DNA of 64,000 bases from Acidobacteriota bacterium (GTDB taxonomy: Bacteria; Acidobacteriota; Blastocatellia; RBC074), in contig JADJXM010000005.1 of NCBI GenBank assembly GCA_016715865.1, forward strand, positions 328,230 through 392,229. Direction: 5' to 3'. The notes under the pieces were generated by a model. It was not told the DNA's origin, ran no database searches, and worked only from the letters and a program-made list of their open reading frames with translations. Positions 18,901-26,406 of this stretch are shown here, piece by piece (the first letter of the stretch is position 1; the number at the start of each line of letters is the position of its first letter). A program made the position numbers and the translations under genes.

Positions 18901-20076
18901 TGTGCCGCGTGATGTTTCGAGCAGCACCTCGCCGGATATTTCAGATGAAGGAACACTCAGGTGCCCCCACGGAAAGGCATCCAATGGAACGCCGCGTGTG
19001 ATGTAATGATCGCTCTTCGCTCGCCACTGTGTCTGATCGAGACTGCTTCGGTCGGCGTTCCTGCCGGTTTTGATCTCTCCGTTCCTGATGATCGGCGAAA
19101 GACTCCAAAGATCACTCTCCCGGCTGTTCGGGTAAAACAGCACCAGCCCGGCCCCCGCTTCGACACGGCGGCGAATTTCATTGCGAATCTCCTCAGGGTA
19201 ACTCTCCCAACGACGCAGCCCCGGCCACAGAATCACATCGTAATCAGGGCCATTGAGCAAATCATCGGCAATATAGGTGTGCGCCAGACTGTATGCTCCT
19301 TCCCAGAATTCTCCGCCGAAACTGCGATGTTCGTAAAAGTCGCCGAAACCCCATTTGTTAGTGCCTTCGCTGCGCCCAATCGATGTCGCTTTGAAATCGA
19401 GTGAGAGTCGTTGCGCCAATTCGATGATTCCGCGACCATCCGCGACATCGGCGATGGCAAAGGCTCTGATCCGTCCATTGGCAAAGGGCTTTGCCCACTC
19501 ATCGTGTGGTGTCACGATGTCCATCGTATAATCGACGTCCCACCGGCCGCGCTCAGCCAACGCCGGATGAAACCGGTCAAGCGCGAAATAGTCGAAGTAG
19601 AATGTTCCGCCGCGCCCGGATTCCAGCGTCAGCGAACGCATCTTCCGCAAATCAACATCACGTACCCGGGCCAGCCGCAATTGCAGATGGTTGACACCTG
19701 TGCGAAGAGCAAACGTGTGAACAAAACGTCCACCGTCCGCATCGCGCAGCAATACTCTCAGCTCCGCCGGCTGTATTGACCAGGCAAACATCAGCAACGA
19801 ATCCTTCCTGCGCCAGTCCTGCGGAATATCCGTCAGTTCAATTGTCCCTCCGTTTAAAGGAAATGAGGCTTCGAGCGATGCTGTGTTCCAGGCCGGAAAG
19901 CGCTTTGATGCGGCGATCCGCACACCTTCTGAAGCTTTGATTGAAGTGATCTCTTTCAGGTTCTCAAATGTAGCGAAGACATCCTGTGCGCAGACGGACT
20001 TAACGGCCAGCGCCCAAAGTGGCATCATCAGGGCGAGTGTGAACGCAGCTTTCTTGAGTAATCGAGGCATTGGCAT
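15934..20076 (-). CDS. GH42-like giant secreted glycosidase-like protein
   Basis: 1,380-residue exported protein, one of the largest in the locus. It has a signal peptide ending near SVCAQ, an N-terminal carbohydrate-binding-like domain, a GATase-like segment (DYDVILWPGLRRWESYP, GAGLVLFYPN), a central TIM-barrel-like region resembling GH42 beta-galactosidases (YYVYEEPSLTCY with Glu767/Glu768, WLKAEYKSLDALNRHWGTSF, KLDPEGILLNSGTQE), then a second GATase-like middle domain (YRTFILPMSIALSDEEVSAI, FVRQGGTVIADALPG) as in GH42 trimerisation regions. It ends with Ig-like beta domains. The ATG has AAAGGA upstream. The exact sugar specificity cannot be read; a galactan side chain would suit the pectin context. 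Confidence 0.7.
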   Translation of the reverse strand: MPMPRLLKKAAFTLALMMPLWALAVKSVCAQDVFATFENLKEITSIKASEGVRIAASKRFPAWNTASLEASFPLNGGTIELTDIPQDWRRKDSLLMFAWSIQPAELRVLLRDADGGRFVHTFALRTGVNHLQLRLARVRDVDLRKMRSLTLESGRGGTFYFDYFALDRFHPALAERGRWDVDYTMDIVTPHDEWAKPFANGRIRAFAIADVADGRGIIELAQRLSLDFKATSIGRSEGTNKWGFGDFYEHRSFGGEFWEGAYSLAHTYIADDLLNGPDYDVILWPGLRRWESYPEEIRNEIRRRVEAGAGLVLFYPNSRESDLWSLSPIIRNGEIKTGRNADRSSLDQTQWRAKSDHYITRGVPLDAFPWGHLSVPSSEISGEVLLETSRGTPVLAVRTLGKGRVVAFGYSERGMIPEVEEMFETGLHYPYHEYLWSLVARAVVWAAQREPKSGIRSVQPSADNLAVTLNNVPQGAEVTATIRSSFGEIEAQVSSTVRQNADKVTLEISKALTGGRHFAEVQLREQGRAIDWATQTFEVAARTTIRSVALATDRVKLGDPVTARIGLHATQDSTLTARLYDNYDRLLDERRYPIKAGADVEQQISLNSTGALTHLARVDCEVGAQGVRSDRQLTEVFVLQPRRWDDYDIVMYLFNKEPIPGVWPAIDEQLRRLNVTTLSSYTLSHSKHANFNIQAQTRISGQESPDGALRDYYSKMKKQYAETRDKRLLVREYCLNDPGYRDLIRKELKQLAEPWVGFSPMSYYVYEEPSLTCYVDDLDLCFSPHTMRAMREWLKAEYKSLDALNRHWGTSFRQWDEVTPDDTYEAQSRGNYTSWADHRTFMEKSYAETFEFVLGELRKLDPEGILLNSGTQESAPHNGSDYSLINKFTKHLNSYDGGNQFDFHRNFNPEVKISGGAGYGMLGKNVLYDFYRNLFKGANGGAYVFWQFSTLTPDLTLCQSGKDIAEGFSELRGAGIGKLIASGTPDNSRIAIHYSYPSIHGSWIVDGKIEPKVVYDSTSVTHRRFNANRDGWVRILRDSGLQFDFIAYGDVEKGDLIARGYRTFILPMSIALSDEEVSAIREFVRQGGTVIADALPGIMDEHCAFREPRVLSDVFGIEPSKSNRDAVVAMKGESGIKLAGAKAMLIEEGRPQLIENRYGQGRAYLLNYFLNSYTEDKQERKQGPALEKMKQLMTAAAINPAVRMTSMAGDRVADCESYLFNFGSTSLLGLIPDKDKPAPQRVRLTFERKGVLYDVRQKRYLGTGSEFETEVDPAVPRLLALVENRISGMELQAAPRARLGESVTIRFRIASSPRLRSVAVVKVTAPSGREMVYYGNNLEITNGVGSTSFRTALNDQAGTWRVSVTETISGETARAEITIQ

Positions 20077-20135
20077 GTTTTCCTTTCAATTACTTTCAGG
20101 CAACAACGGAACTTGCCGCTGGCGGATGATTGATC

Positions 20136-21164
20136 TTAAATTTTTGATGGTTTTAGAAAGCGCACGAACCAGTCGCTGACCTGCGCGAACATCTCATTCG
20201 TGTATGTGTGATCTCCAGCCGTGACATGAACCGCAAACCTGTCCGTCGCCTTGCGACTGGCATAAACTTTTTTGACTTTCTCTTCGAGTATGCGCAAACC
20301 CTCGATTGGCATCCCCTGATCCTGATCACGTCCCACGATCAGCACCGCGCGCGGCGCCAGCGATGCGAAGACCTCGGGCTGATCGCCAGGAAATAATTTG
20401 AGGAATCCCGCGGGATAAAAATACTGCGAGTGATAACCGGTATTCCTGCGATATCGCAGCAAATCATCGTATGTCCCCGCGCCGCCGCAGACAGGCACGA
20501 TGACACTGAGGCGCGGATCGGCTGCCCCCGCATACCAGCTCATTGCGCCGCCAAGCGAGAATCCGGTAATGCCGATCCGTGTGCCGTCCACATCGGGCCG
20601 TGTTAACAGATAATCCACGGCACGCAGGACCTCGGCAACCATGAGTCCCATGTAGTTGCGCCCTTCCAACTGAGCGTGCACCGCATCGAGATAAATATTC
20701 TGGCCGCGTGATTCGGATCCCAGGTAGTCGAGCGAAAGCGTCAGGAAGCCCTGGCGTGAAAGCGCCCGCGCCCAGCCGGTTCGGGGGAATTCGGTCAGTC
20801 GCAGTCGCGAATCGGTCAGATGCTGCCGGGTTCCGCTGGTCCCCGGAAGGCAAATAATGACAGGGAGTCGGCCTGACGACGGGTTCGGTTTCACCACCAT
20901 GCCGGGAACCCAGACGCCTCGCCCCGCATCGAATCGCAGGTCTTCAATCGTTACATCACCGTCAACGTTCCGCGTCAGGATCTCCGCTACTGGCGGTCGA
21001 GCGACAGGGGGCTGTCGTGGCAGCCCTAATAATTGCAGCATCCGGCTGCGCGCCGATCCTGTTTGTGGCTGCGCCCAGTCGGTAACCGTCGCCAACGGAG
21101 AGAGTAAAAGCAGACCGACGAAAATCAATCGGATGGTGAGTCGGCTCATTCCGGTATTCTTCAT
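20136..21164 (-). CDS. Secreted single-module alpha/beta hydrolase
   Basis: 342-residue exported esterase of the acetylxylan-esterase/dienelactone-hydrolase type. A signal peptide covers about residues 1-30. Conserved features are the oxyanion loop region PVIICLPGTSGT, the nucleophile elbow GFSLGG, an Asp in IVGRDQDQGMP and a His in VTAGDHTYTNE, so the triad looks complete. AAGGAGA lies seven bases before the ATG. It is the single-module relative of the two bimodular esterases downstream in the same locus and probably acts on a soluble acylated oligosaccharide in the periplasm. Confidence 0.8.
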   Translation of the reverse strand: MKNTGMSRLTIRLIFVGLLLLSPLATVTDWAQPQTGSARSRMLQLLGLPRQPPVARPPVAEILTRNVDGDVTIEDLRFDAGRGVWVPGMVVKPNPSSGRLPVIICLPGTSGTRQHLTDSRLRLTEFPRTGWARALSRQGFLTLSLDYLGSESRGQNIYLDAVHAQLEGRNYMGLMVAEVLRAVDYLLTRPDVDGTRIGITGFSLGGAMSWYAGAADPRLSVIVPVCGGAGTYDDLLRYRRNTGYHSQYFYPAGFLKLFPGDQPEVFASLAPRAVLIVGRDQDQGMPIEGLRILEEKVKKVYASRKATDRFAVHVTAGDHTYTNEMFAQVSDWFVRFLKPSKI

Positions 21165-21179
21165 AACTCTATCTCCTTA

Positions 21180-22538
21180 TCACAGTTTTAAGTCCACCAG
21201 TCCCTTCCTGAAGCCCCGTGTCAGGAACATCAGATAAAGGAATCCGATAGCCATCCAAAATCCGCCCAGCGCCATGGCGAAGCGTGAAAGGTGCAACCAG
21301 ATGTATAAACAGATTGAAAATCCCAAAGCGGGCAACACAAGACCGGAGAGTAACTGACGGCCCTGACCCGGCCCCGGGCGCAGCCAGTAGTGACGAATGA
21401 CAGACAGATTGACCAGCATGAAACCGATGAATGCGCCGAAGTTGACCAACTCGGCTGCTTCTGTGTATTTCAATATCAAAGCCCCTGTCAGATGCAATCC
21501 GCCCATTAAAAGCACGCTATAGATCGGCGTTCCAAGTTTTGGATGGATGTAGCCGAAGACTCGATATGACAACAAGCGGTCGCGCGCCAGACCGTACAGC
21601 AGTCGCGATGCGCTGGCTTGTCCCGTCACTGCCCCGGCCACACCGGCCACCACCAGCACAAACGAGAGAAAATAAAAGAGCGCCTGCCCTCCGACCAGTT
21701 TGCCGACATCCATGAAGGCCGTCTCGACAGGTGAGAAAGTCCGGAATTCGGGCCAGACCATCTGGGCCAGATAGCTTTCCAGTACGAATAGTCCGCCGGC
21801 GATAAAACAGACCAGGAGCGTCGCGCGCTGGATGTCCCGGCCCGGATTCCTGGCATCTTCGGCCAGTGTTGTTACCCCGTCGAAGCCGATAAAAGAGAGC
21901 ACTGCGAGGGATGTCGTGCCCATGATCTCTCCGTACGAAAATGTCGCCGGATTGTAAAAAGGTTTGGTCGAAAACAGCGTCCCTTCACCTGTGCCATCAA
22001 TTAATGCCCGAATCGCGAGCACGATAAACCAGACGAGCGAGACCCCCATGATCGCGTTCATGACATAGTTTGAACGCGATGTTATTCGCATCCCGAGGAG
22101 ATTGATTCCTGTAATTGCCCCGGTCGCGATGAAAGCCCAAATCCAGTATGGCGCTTCAGGCCACACCTTATGCGCGGTGAGTGCGGCGAAGATTACGCTC
22201 AGCATCGGAATCAGCATGTAGTCCAGGATCATGGCCCAGCCGGCGAAGAATCCGACCGTCGGCTGTATGGCTTTCGCAGTATATGAGTATGTCGAGCCGG
22301 CCTCCGGGTATGCGGCTGCCATTCGTCCATAACTGAGGGCCGTAAAGCTCATCGCCACCATGGCGATCAGATAAACCAGCGGCAGGTGCCCCCCGGATTT
22401 AACGGTGGCGATCCCGAACATCGAATAAGGCGCAGTTGGCCCGATAAAGGCGATGCCGAAGATGACCAGATCCCTCAGCGAAAGCACGCGCTTGAAACTG
22501 CCCCCGGATGCGGCGACGCTGGTTGTTGTTGATCCCAT
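21180..22538 (-). CDS. APC-superfamily permease
   Basis: 452-residue inner-membrane transporter with about twelve hydrophobic segments. The N-terminal GIAFIGPTAPYSMFGIATVKSGG and GYGRMAAAYPEAGSTYSY-like segments (here SYGRMAAAYPEAGSTYSYT) are the unwound helix-1 and helix-3 signatures of the APC amino-acid/polyamine permeases; LSFIGFDGVTTLAEDARNP is another. The start at 22538 overlaps the upstream GH20 stop (TGATG), indicating translational coupling. The substrate is probably an amino acid or amine rather than a sugar, which is odd for its position between a hexosaminidase and an esterase. Confidence 0.85.
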   Translation of the reverse strand: MGSTTTSVAASGGSFKRVLSLRDLVIFGIAFIGPTAPYSMFGIATVKSGGHLPLVYLIAMVAMSFTALSYGRMAAAYPEAGSTYSYTAKAIQPTVGFFAGWAMILDYMLIPMLSVIFAALTAHKVWPEAPYWIWAFIATGAITGINLLGMRITSRSNYVMNAIMGVSLVWFIVLAIRALIDGTGEGTLFSTKPFYNPATFSYGEIMGTTSLAVLSFIGFDGVTTLAEDARNPGRDIQRATLLVCFIAGGLFVLESYLAQMVWPEFRTFSPVETAFMDVGKLVGGQALFYFLSFVLVVAGVAGAVTGQASASRLLYGLARDRLLSYRVFGYIHPKLGTPIYSVLLMGGLHLTGALILKYTEAAELVNFGAFIGFMLVNLSVIRHYWLRPGPGQGRQLLSGLVLPALGFSICLYIWLHLSRFAMALGGFWMAIGFLYLMFLTRGFRKGLVDLKL

Positions 22539-24790
22539 CAATTCTCCAGCCTCGGTTCCTGAAGCGCCCGTACCGGCACTTTGTTCTTCCTGGCATACTC
22601 CTCTATCACCGCTGCCAGATTCTTCATCCACTTTTCGAGTTCGATGCTCTCCTCCGGCGCAATCAGGTAACTCAGGTCGGGGCGGCGATCCGCGACGTGG
22701 TCCTTGGTGTCGTCCAGCACATGAAGGAATTTACGACCATTGACTTCACGGCCTTTGGGAAACCGGCTCTTTTCCCACGCTTTCTCCAGGTCCCGGAAGG
22801 TTCTGTGTCGTTCCTCGACTATGTTGCGGGCCAGATCGTAGGCGGAGACCAGCCTGCCTACGGCTACCTCGGGAGAGTTCTTTTCCGCCTGTTCGCGCGC
22901 CGCTCTCAAATTGTCTTCGATCTCCTTCATCCCCAGCAGCAGCCGGTTGTGATGGCCTGTCAGTTTGGCAAGTGAGAGGAAGACTTCGAGGTTGTAGCGA
23001 TTGCGGTCGGCGTTCGCCATATTCTGGTAGAGGCGGTGTTCGAGGACTGTATTTTCCTGTGCTGAGCGAACTGCATCCTCAACCAGTTTGCCGTAGCGCC
23101 CTGCCGTATAGACCGGGGCGAAGCGCAGTCCCGGCATTGTCGGCAGGCCCGGCTGTGGCAGCGTGTGATCAAATCGCATCGTCCCGATCCCTTTGCCGTC
23201 GGAATTCCCATAGCCCGGGCCCCTGGCAATTGAGATGACGCGATCCCACGAGCGTTCATAAAAGCGCGCCTGCATCTGAAGCCCGCGATAGACTTCGACC
23301 ATATCCGTGGCCCGCGGGCCATAGTAGGCATTGATAAACTCTGTCACGGTCTGTTCTACGGGCGGGGTTCCGGGTGTCCAACCGTACTCGGCCACAATTG
23401 ACCAGCCGAGCCAGAAAGTCTCGCTGTGCAGTCCTGAGTCACCCCAGGCTGCGCCAAAAACTCCGATCGGGTTTGCCTGCCAGACTCTGCCGGTAGAGAT
23501 TGTCTGGGAGGCTGATTTGAGCCGCCCTTCCGATGGACCCAGATCGCCTCCCAGCGTCATAAAGGCCGGCAGATGATTGGGAAAAAGCAGTTCCGCGCCC
23601 TGCATCGAAACATAAGCCAATTGGCGCATACCCATTTCATTTTCGGTCTTGACGTACTCGGCTTCGCCGATCACACCATCAATGATGTCGGACGGAAGCA
23701 TTCGTACATGCTCCGGCAGCAGGGGATACTCGACCCAGGCCAGCATCTTTCGCTGGCGAGTGGCGAGGAAATCACGAGCCCGGCGAGCAAACTCAGCCCA
23801 TTTCAGGCTGTGTTTTTCAGGCGTGTAGGGCTGCTCACACCTCGCGCCGATTCCCGCGTAGTAGATTTCATCTGTTGAGACAAAGAAATAGTCAACTCCC
23901 TGGGTCGCCTTGATGACATCGTCGTACATCTGAAAGATCAGTTTGTAGCTCTCTTCATTGCACAGATCCACCTGATAATTGTTGCCGTCGGCGCGCAGGT
24001 GAGCGAACTGCGGGTGCTTCAACACGTAAGCCATGTGCGCCGGTGATTGAATCTGCGGCACTACCTGAATGAAACGCTCGAGGCCGTATTTGACGATCTC
24101 CTGTAGTTCAGCGATGGTGAAAGCTCCAGGCGCGCCGATGATCGGATTGGACGGGTACTCGAATTTATCTTCGAGTTCAAAGCCGATCATGTTGACCTTG
24201 AACCGGGCCGCCCAGTCAAGGTATCGCTTCAGTGTCTCCATGCGATCCTGATGGTGCTTGGTGTCCCAGTGCAGGAAGCGCAGTTGCAGCCTTGGCCAGT
24301 CCTCGATATTGGATGCGGGCAGCATCAATCGGCCACGCGGGTCCGGTCGGAGCAGTTGCAACAACGTCTGAACACCATAGAAGAGCCCCTGATCGGCATT
24401 GCCGGTGAGCTGGATCAGGTCGGGAGCGATCTTCAGCCGGTAACCTTGCTGCCCGAGTTCCGCATCATTGCCGGTTTTGACCGTGCCTTGCACAACGGCC
24501 AGGCGAATGACATTCCTGGTCTGGCGATTGGCGGGCTTAAGATTCAGCGCGTGGAATTCTTTCAGACCCTCGATCAGCGTACGGATAGCGATGTTGTTCG
24601 GGGTGAGATCGCCCGCATCATACCCCCAGGATTCGTTGATTTCGATATCGCCTTCCTGAAGTTCTACCTTTTGCGGCGTGGGAATTACGGAGTAACCACG
24701 CAGGAACAGGTCTGTCGGCTGTTGTATGTTCTGCGCGGTTGCGATGTTGATTGCACAAAGCAGGAAGAGAACCGATGCTCTGAATTTCAT
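22538..24790 (-). CDS. GH20 beta-N-acetylhexosaminidase-like glycosidase
   Basis: 750-residue exported glycoside hydrolase. A signal peptide (FLLCAINIATAQ) is followed by the zincin-like GH20b domain (VIPTPQKVELQEGDI), then the catalytic TIM barrel beginning with DWPRLQLRFLHWDTKHHQ. The catalytic Asp-Glu pair is in YFFVSTDEIYYAG; GH20 enzymes use substrate-assisted catalysis on N-acetylhexosamine ends. The C-terminal ~200 residues are helical. GGAG lies before the ATG. It sits downstream of the M20 peptidase and is coupled to the permease, suggesting release and uptake of amino-sugar-containing or glycoprotein material. Exact substrate uncertain because the first barrel strand departs from classical GH20 sequences. 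Confidence 0.75.
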   Translation of the reverse strand: MKFRASVLFLLCAINIATAQNIQQPTDLFLRGYSVIPTPQKVELQEGDIEINESWGYDAGDLTPNNIAIRTLIEGLKEFHALNLKPANRQTRNVIRLAVVQGTVKTGNDAELGQQGYRLKIAPDLIQLTGNADQGLFYGVQTLLQLLRPDPRGRLMLPASNIEDWPRLQLRFLHWDTKHHQDRMETLKRYLDWAARFKVNMIGFELEDKFEYPSNPIIGAPGAFTIAELQEIVKYGLERFIQVVPQIQSPAHMAYVLKHPQFAHLRADGNNYQVDLCNEESYKLIFQMYDDVIKATQGVDYFFVSTDEIYYAGIGARCEQPYTPEKHSLKWAEFARRARDFLATRQRKMLAWVEYPLLPEHVRMLPSDIIDGVIGEAEYVKTENEMGMRQLAYVSMQGAELLFPNHLPAFMTLGGDLGPSEGRLKSASQTISTGRVWQANPIGVFGAAWGDSGLHSETFWLGWSIVAEYGWTPGTPPVEQTVTEFINAYYGPRATDMVEVYRGLQMQARFYERSWDRVISIARGPGYGNSDGKGIGTMRFDHTLPQPGLPTMPGLRFAPVYTAGRYGKLVEDAVRSAQENTVLEHRLYQNMANADRNRYNLEVFLSLAKLTGHHNRLLLGMKEIEDNLRAAREQAEKNSPEVAVGRLVSAYDLARNIVEERHRTFRDLEKAWEKSRFPKGREVNGRKFLHVLDDTKDHVADRRPDLSYLIAPEESIELEKWMKNLAAVIEEYARKNKVPVRALQEPRLEN

Positions 24791-24852
24791 GTGGCTGACT
24801 CCTTAACAAAATCCCATTCATTTAATCAGGACTTATGCAGAATCCTGGGAGC

Positions 24853-24869
24853 GCAGGCTTCAAGCCTGC
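24853..24869. repeat. REP-like palindrome spanning a stop codon
   Basis: Perfect 8-bp inverted repeat GCAGGCTT-C-AAGCCTGC. On the minus strand it contains the TGA of the M20 peptidase gene (last codons ATG CAG GCT TGA). It resembles the short GC-rich interspersed palindromes common in Acidobacteriota and cyanobacteria genomes. It could act as an mRNA 3' stabiliser or weak terminator before the GH20 gene, which starts 69 bases further on. Confidence 0.5.
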
Positions 24870-26191
24870 ATGATTTCCACACCACACCAGCGGCAGATAA
24901 AACGCGCCAGGGTTTCAACCACCACGAGAGCCGAATCGATATCGACCCATTCATCCGGTGCGTGAGTGTTGCCGCCGCGCGGCCCGAACAGTACAGCCGG
25001 CGTCGCGAAGTGTTGATGGAAGACGTACATATCGCATGGCCCGCCGATTCCTCGAACGAGAGGCTCCGCGCCGGTAACTTGCCGGAAGGTATCACTCAGC
25101 ACGGTTACCAGATCAGACGGCCCCTCGAGAGCAGAGCCGGGAAGCCACCGAATCGGAAAACTCACCTCCGGCTTGACGGGGAAGAGCCTGGGGTGCGCCG
25201 CCACACACTCTTCCAGCCAGCGGAAGAATTCACCCTCTATCACCTCCTGCTTTTCGCCCGGCATCGTTTGCCAGTAAAGCTCGATCTTGCAGCTTAAAGG
25301 AATGGTGATCGGCTCGTCAGTGCCCCATCCGCCGCACGAGACTTTTGTGACCCAGACCGGAACCGGGTCTGCGCTTTCTGAGTAAAGAGGATGGATGGTC
25401 GTCGACCTGCGTCGCTGCTCGGCGAACTCTTCGATCTTGCCGAGCAGGTAGCGTAGCTGCTCGGTGACCTGGACAGGCGGCTCATCATCATAGAGGATAC
25501 CTGCATTATCGCCGCGTAGTATGATGTGCACCGTTCGCCCGCCGGTTTGAGCAGGGCAGACCATATGCTGGCTTGGCTCGCAGATGATGGCTGCGTCTGC
25601 ATTATGGCCATGCAGCCGAGCTGCCAAAGTGCCATTGACGCCGCCGAACTCCTCGTCGACGATCGTTTCAACAAGCAGATCACCGCGCAGCCGTACACCG
25701 GCTTCTTTGAGTATTTCCACCGCCAGCAGAAAAGATGCTATCCCACCTTTCATATCATTTGAGCCTAATCCGTACAGGCGATTGCCTTCCACCGTTCCGC
25801 TGAAGGGGTCCCGCTGCCAGGGCTCCGAACCGCGAGGCACGGTGTCGATATGGCCGGAAAGCAACAGCGAGCGACCGCCTCCACTGCCACGCCATACCGC
25901 CCTGACATTCGGGCGGTCGGCGTAATTGCGTCCGGCCTTGAATTCGGGATGTTCACACATCCCTTCTACTTCAAGCAGATCGTATATCTCCGCATCGAGT
26001 TCGAGCCGTTTCAAATGGTCAAAGACATAACGCTGACAGGCGCCTTCGGAACCCTCGGGCGGGCGGTTTTCAGAAGGAATTCGTACCAGTTCAATGATGG
26101 TTTGGATCAGTTTATCTCGCCGCGTGCGCGCCAATTCCGCCAAATGTCGCGCCAGATCCTCTCGTTCGGTGGGTATCTCGTTGCTGAGCAT
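24860..26191 (-). CDS. M20 family metallopeptidase/deacylase
   Basis: 443-residue ArgE/DapE-type zinc hydrolase, cytoplasmic (no signal peptide). Metal-site motifs are present: LLLSGHIDTVPRG (His, Asp), GLGSNDMKGGIA (bridging Asp), and VDEEFGG (catalytic and ligand Glu). A dimerisation domain follows. Members deacylate N-acyl amino acids or cleave dipeptides; a deacetylase acting on an amino-sugar or peptide product is possible here. It is the first gene of the minus-strand locus, immediately downstream of a consensus promoter, and is followed by GH20. The ATG at 26191 has AAAGG nine bases upstream. Confidence 0.85.
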   Translation of the reverse strand: MLSNEIPTEREDLARHLAELARTRRDKLIQTIIELVRIPSENRPPEGSEGACQRYVFDHLKRLELDAEIYDLLEVEGMCEHPEFKAGRNYADRPNVRAVWRGSGGGRSLLLSGHIDTVPRGSEPWQRDPFSGTVEGNRLYGLGSNDMKGGIASFLLAVEILKEAGVRLRGDLLVETIVDEEFGGVNGTLAARLHGHNADAAIICEPSQHMVCPAQTGGRTVHIILRGDNAGILYDDEPPVQVTEQLRYLLGKIEEFAEQRRRSTTIHPLYSESADPVPVWVTKVSCGGWGTDEPITIPLSCKIELYWQTMPGEKQEVIEGEFFRWLEECVAAHPRLFPVKPEVSFPIRWLPGSALEGPSDLVTVLSDTFRQVTGAEPLVRGIGGPCDMYVFHQHFATPAVLFGPRGGNTHAPDEWVDIDSALVVVETLARFICRWCGVEIMQA

Positions 26192-26241
26192 AAAGTACCT
26201 TTTCTAATTGTTGCGGGTTAGTTGATGTCGGAACGGAAGCA

Positions 26242-26269
26242 ATTATATTAATCATGTATCAAATGTCAA
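26242..26269 (-). promoter_or_regulatory. Consensus sigma-70 promoter for the minus-strand locus
   Basis: On the minus strand, TTGACA (26269-26264) and TATAAT (26247-26242) are separated by 16 bases. Both hexamers match the sigma-70 consensus perfectly. It would transcribe the M20 gene about 50 bases downstream, and probably the GH20, permease and further genes. Confidence 0.75.
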
Positions 26270-26281
26270 TTCAATGGCTTG

Positions 26282-26313
26282 CAGTTATTTGTGTTTTCGC
26301 TTGACAGTTATTT
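26282..26313. promoter_or_regulatory. Direct repeats CAGTTATTT, possible ROK operator
   Basis: Two exact copies of CAGTTATTT begin at 26282 and 26305, 23 bp apart, about two helical turns. The second lies inside the spacer of the rightward promoter. TTATTT half-sites are typical of NagC/XylR-type ROK regulators, and the ROK gene starts 94 bases downstream. Operator function is inferred. Confidence 0.45.
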
Positions 26314-26329
26314 TTGGACAGGTTAAATT
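26301..26329 (+). promoter_or_regulatory. Promoter of the ROK regulator gene
   Basis: TTGACA at 26301-26306 and TAAATT at 26324-26329 with a 17-base spacer (TTAAAT one base earlier is equivalent). It diverges from the consensus promoter at 26242-26269, so the two promoters share a short control region. Confidence 0.55.
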
Positions 26330-26406
26330 CCGCAGGACATTAACCAACCGAAGAATTATTCGATTTTGCTGGGATAATAATTAGCCAATAGTATTGAAGA
26401 AGCGTA

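Noticed and set aside
24251..25297. 348-codon plus-strand open frame across the GH20 and M20 genes
   Set aside because: It spans the junction of two clear minus-strand genes and shows no family motif.
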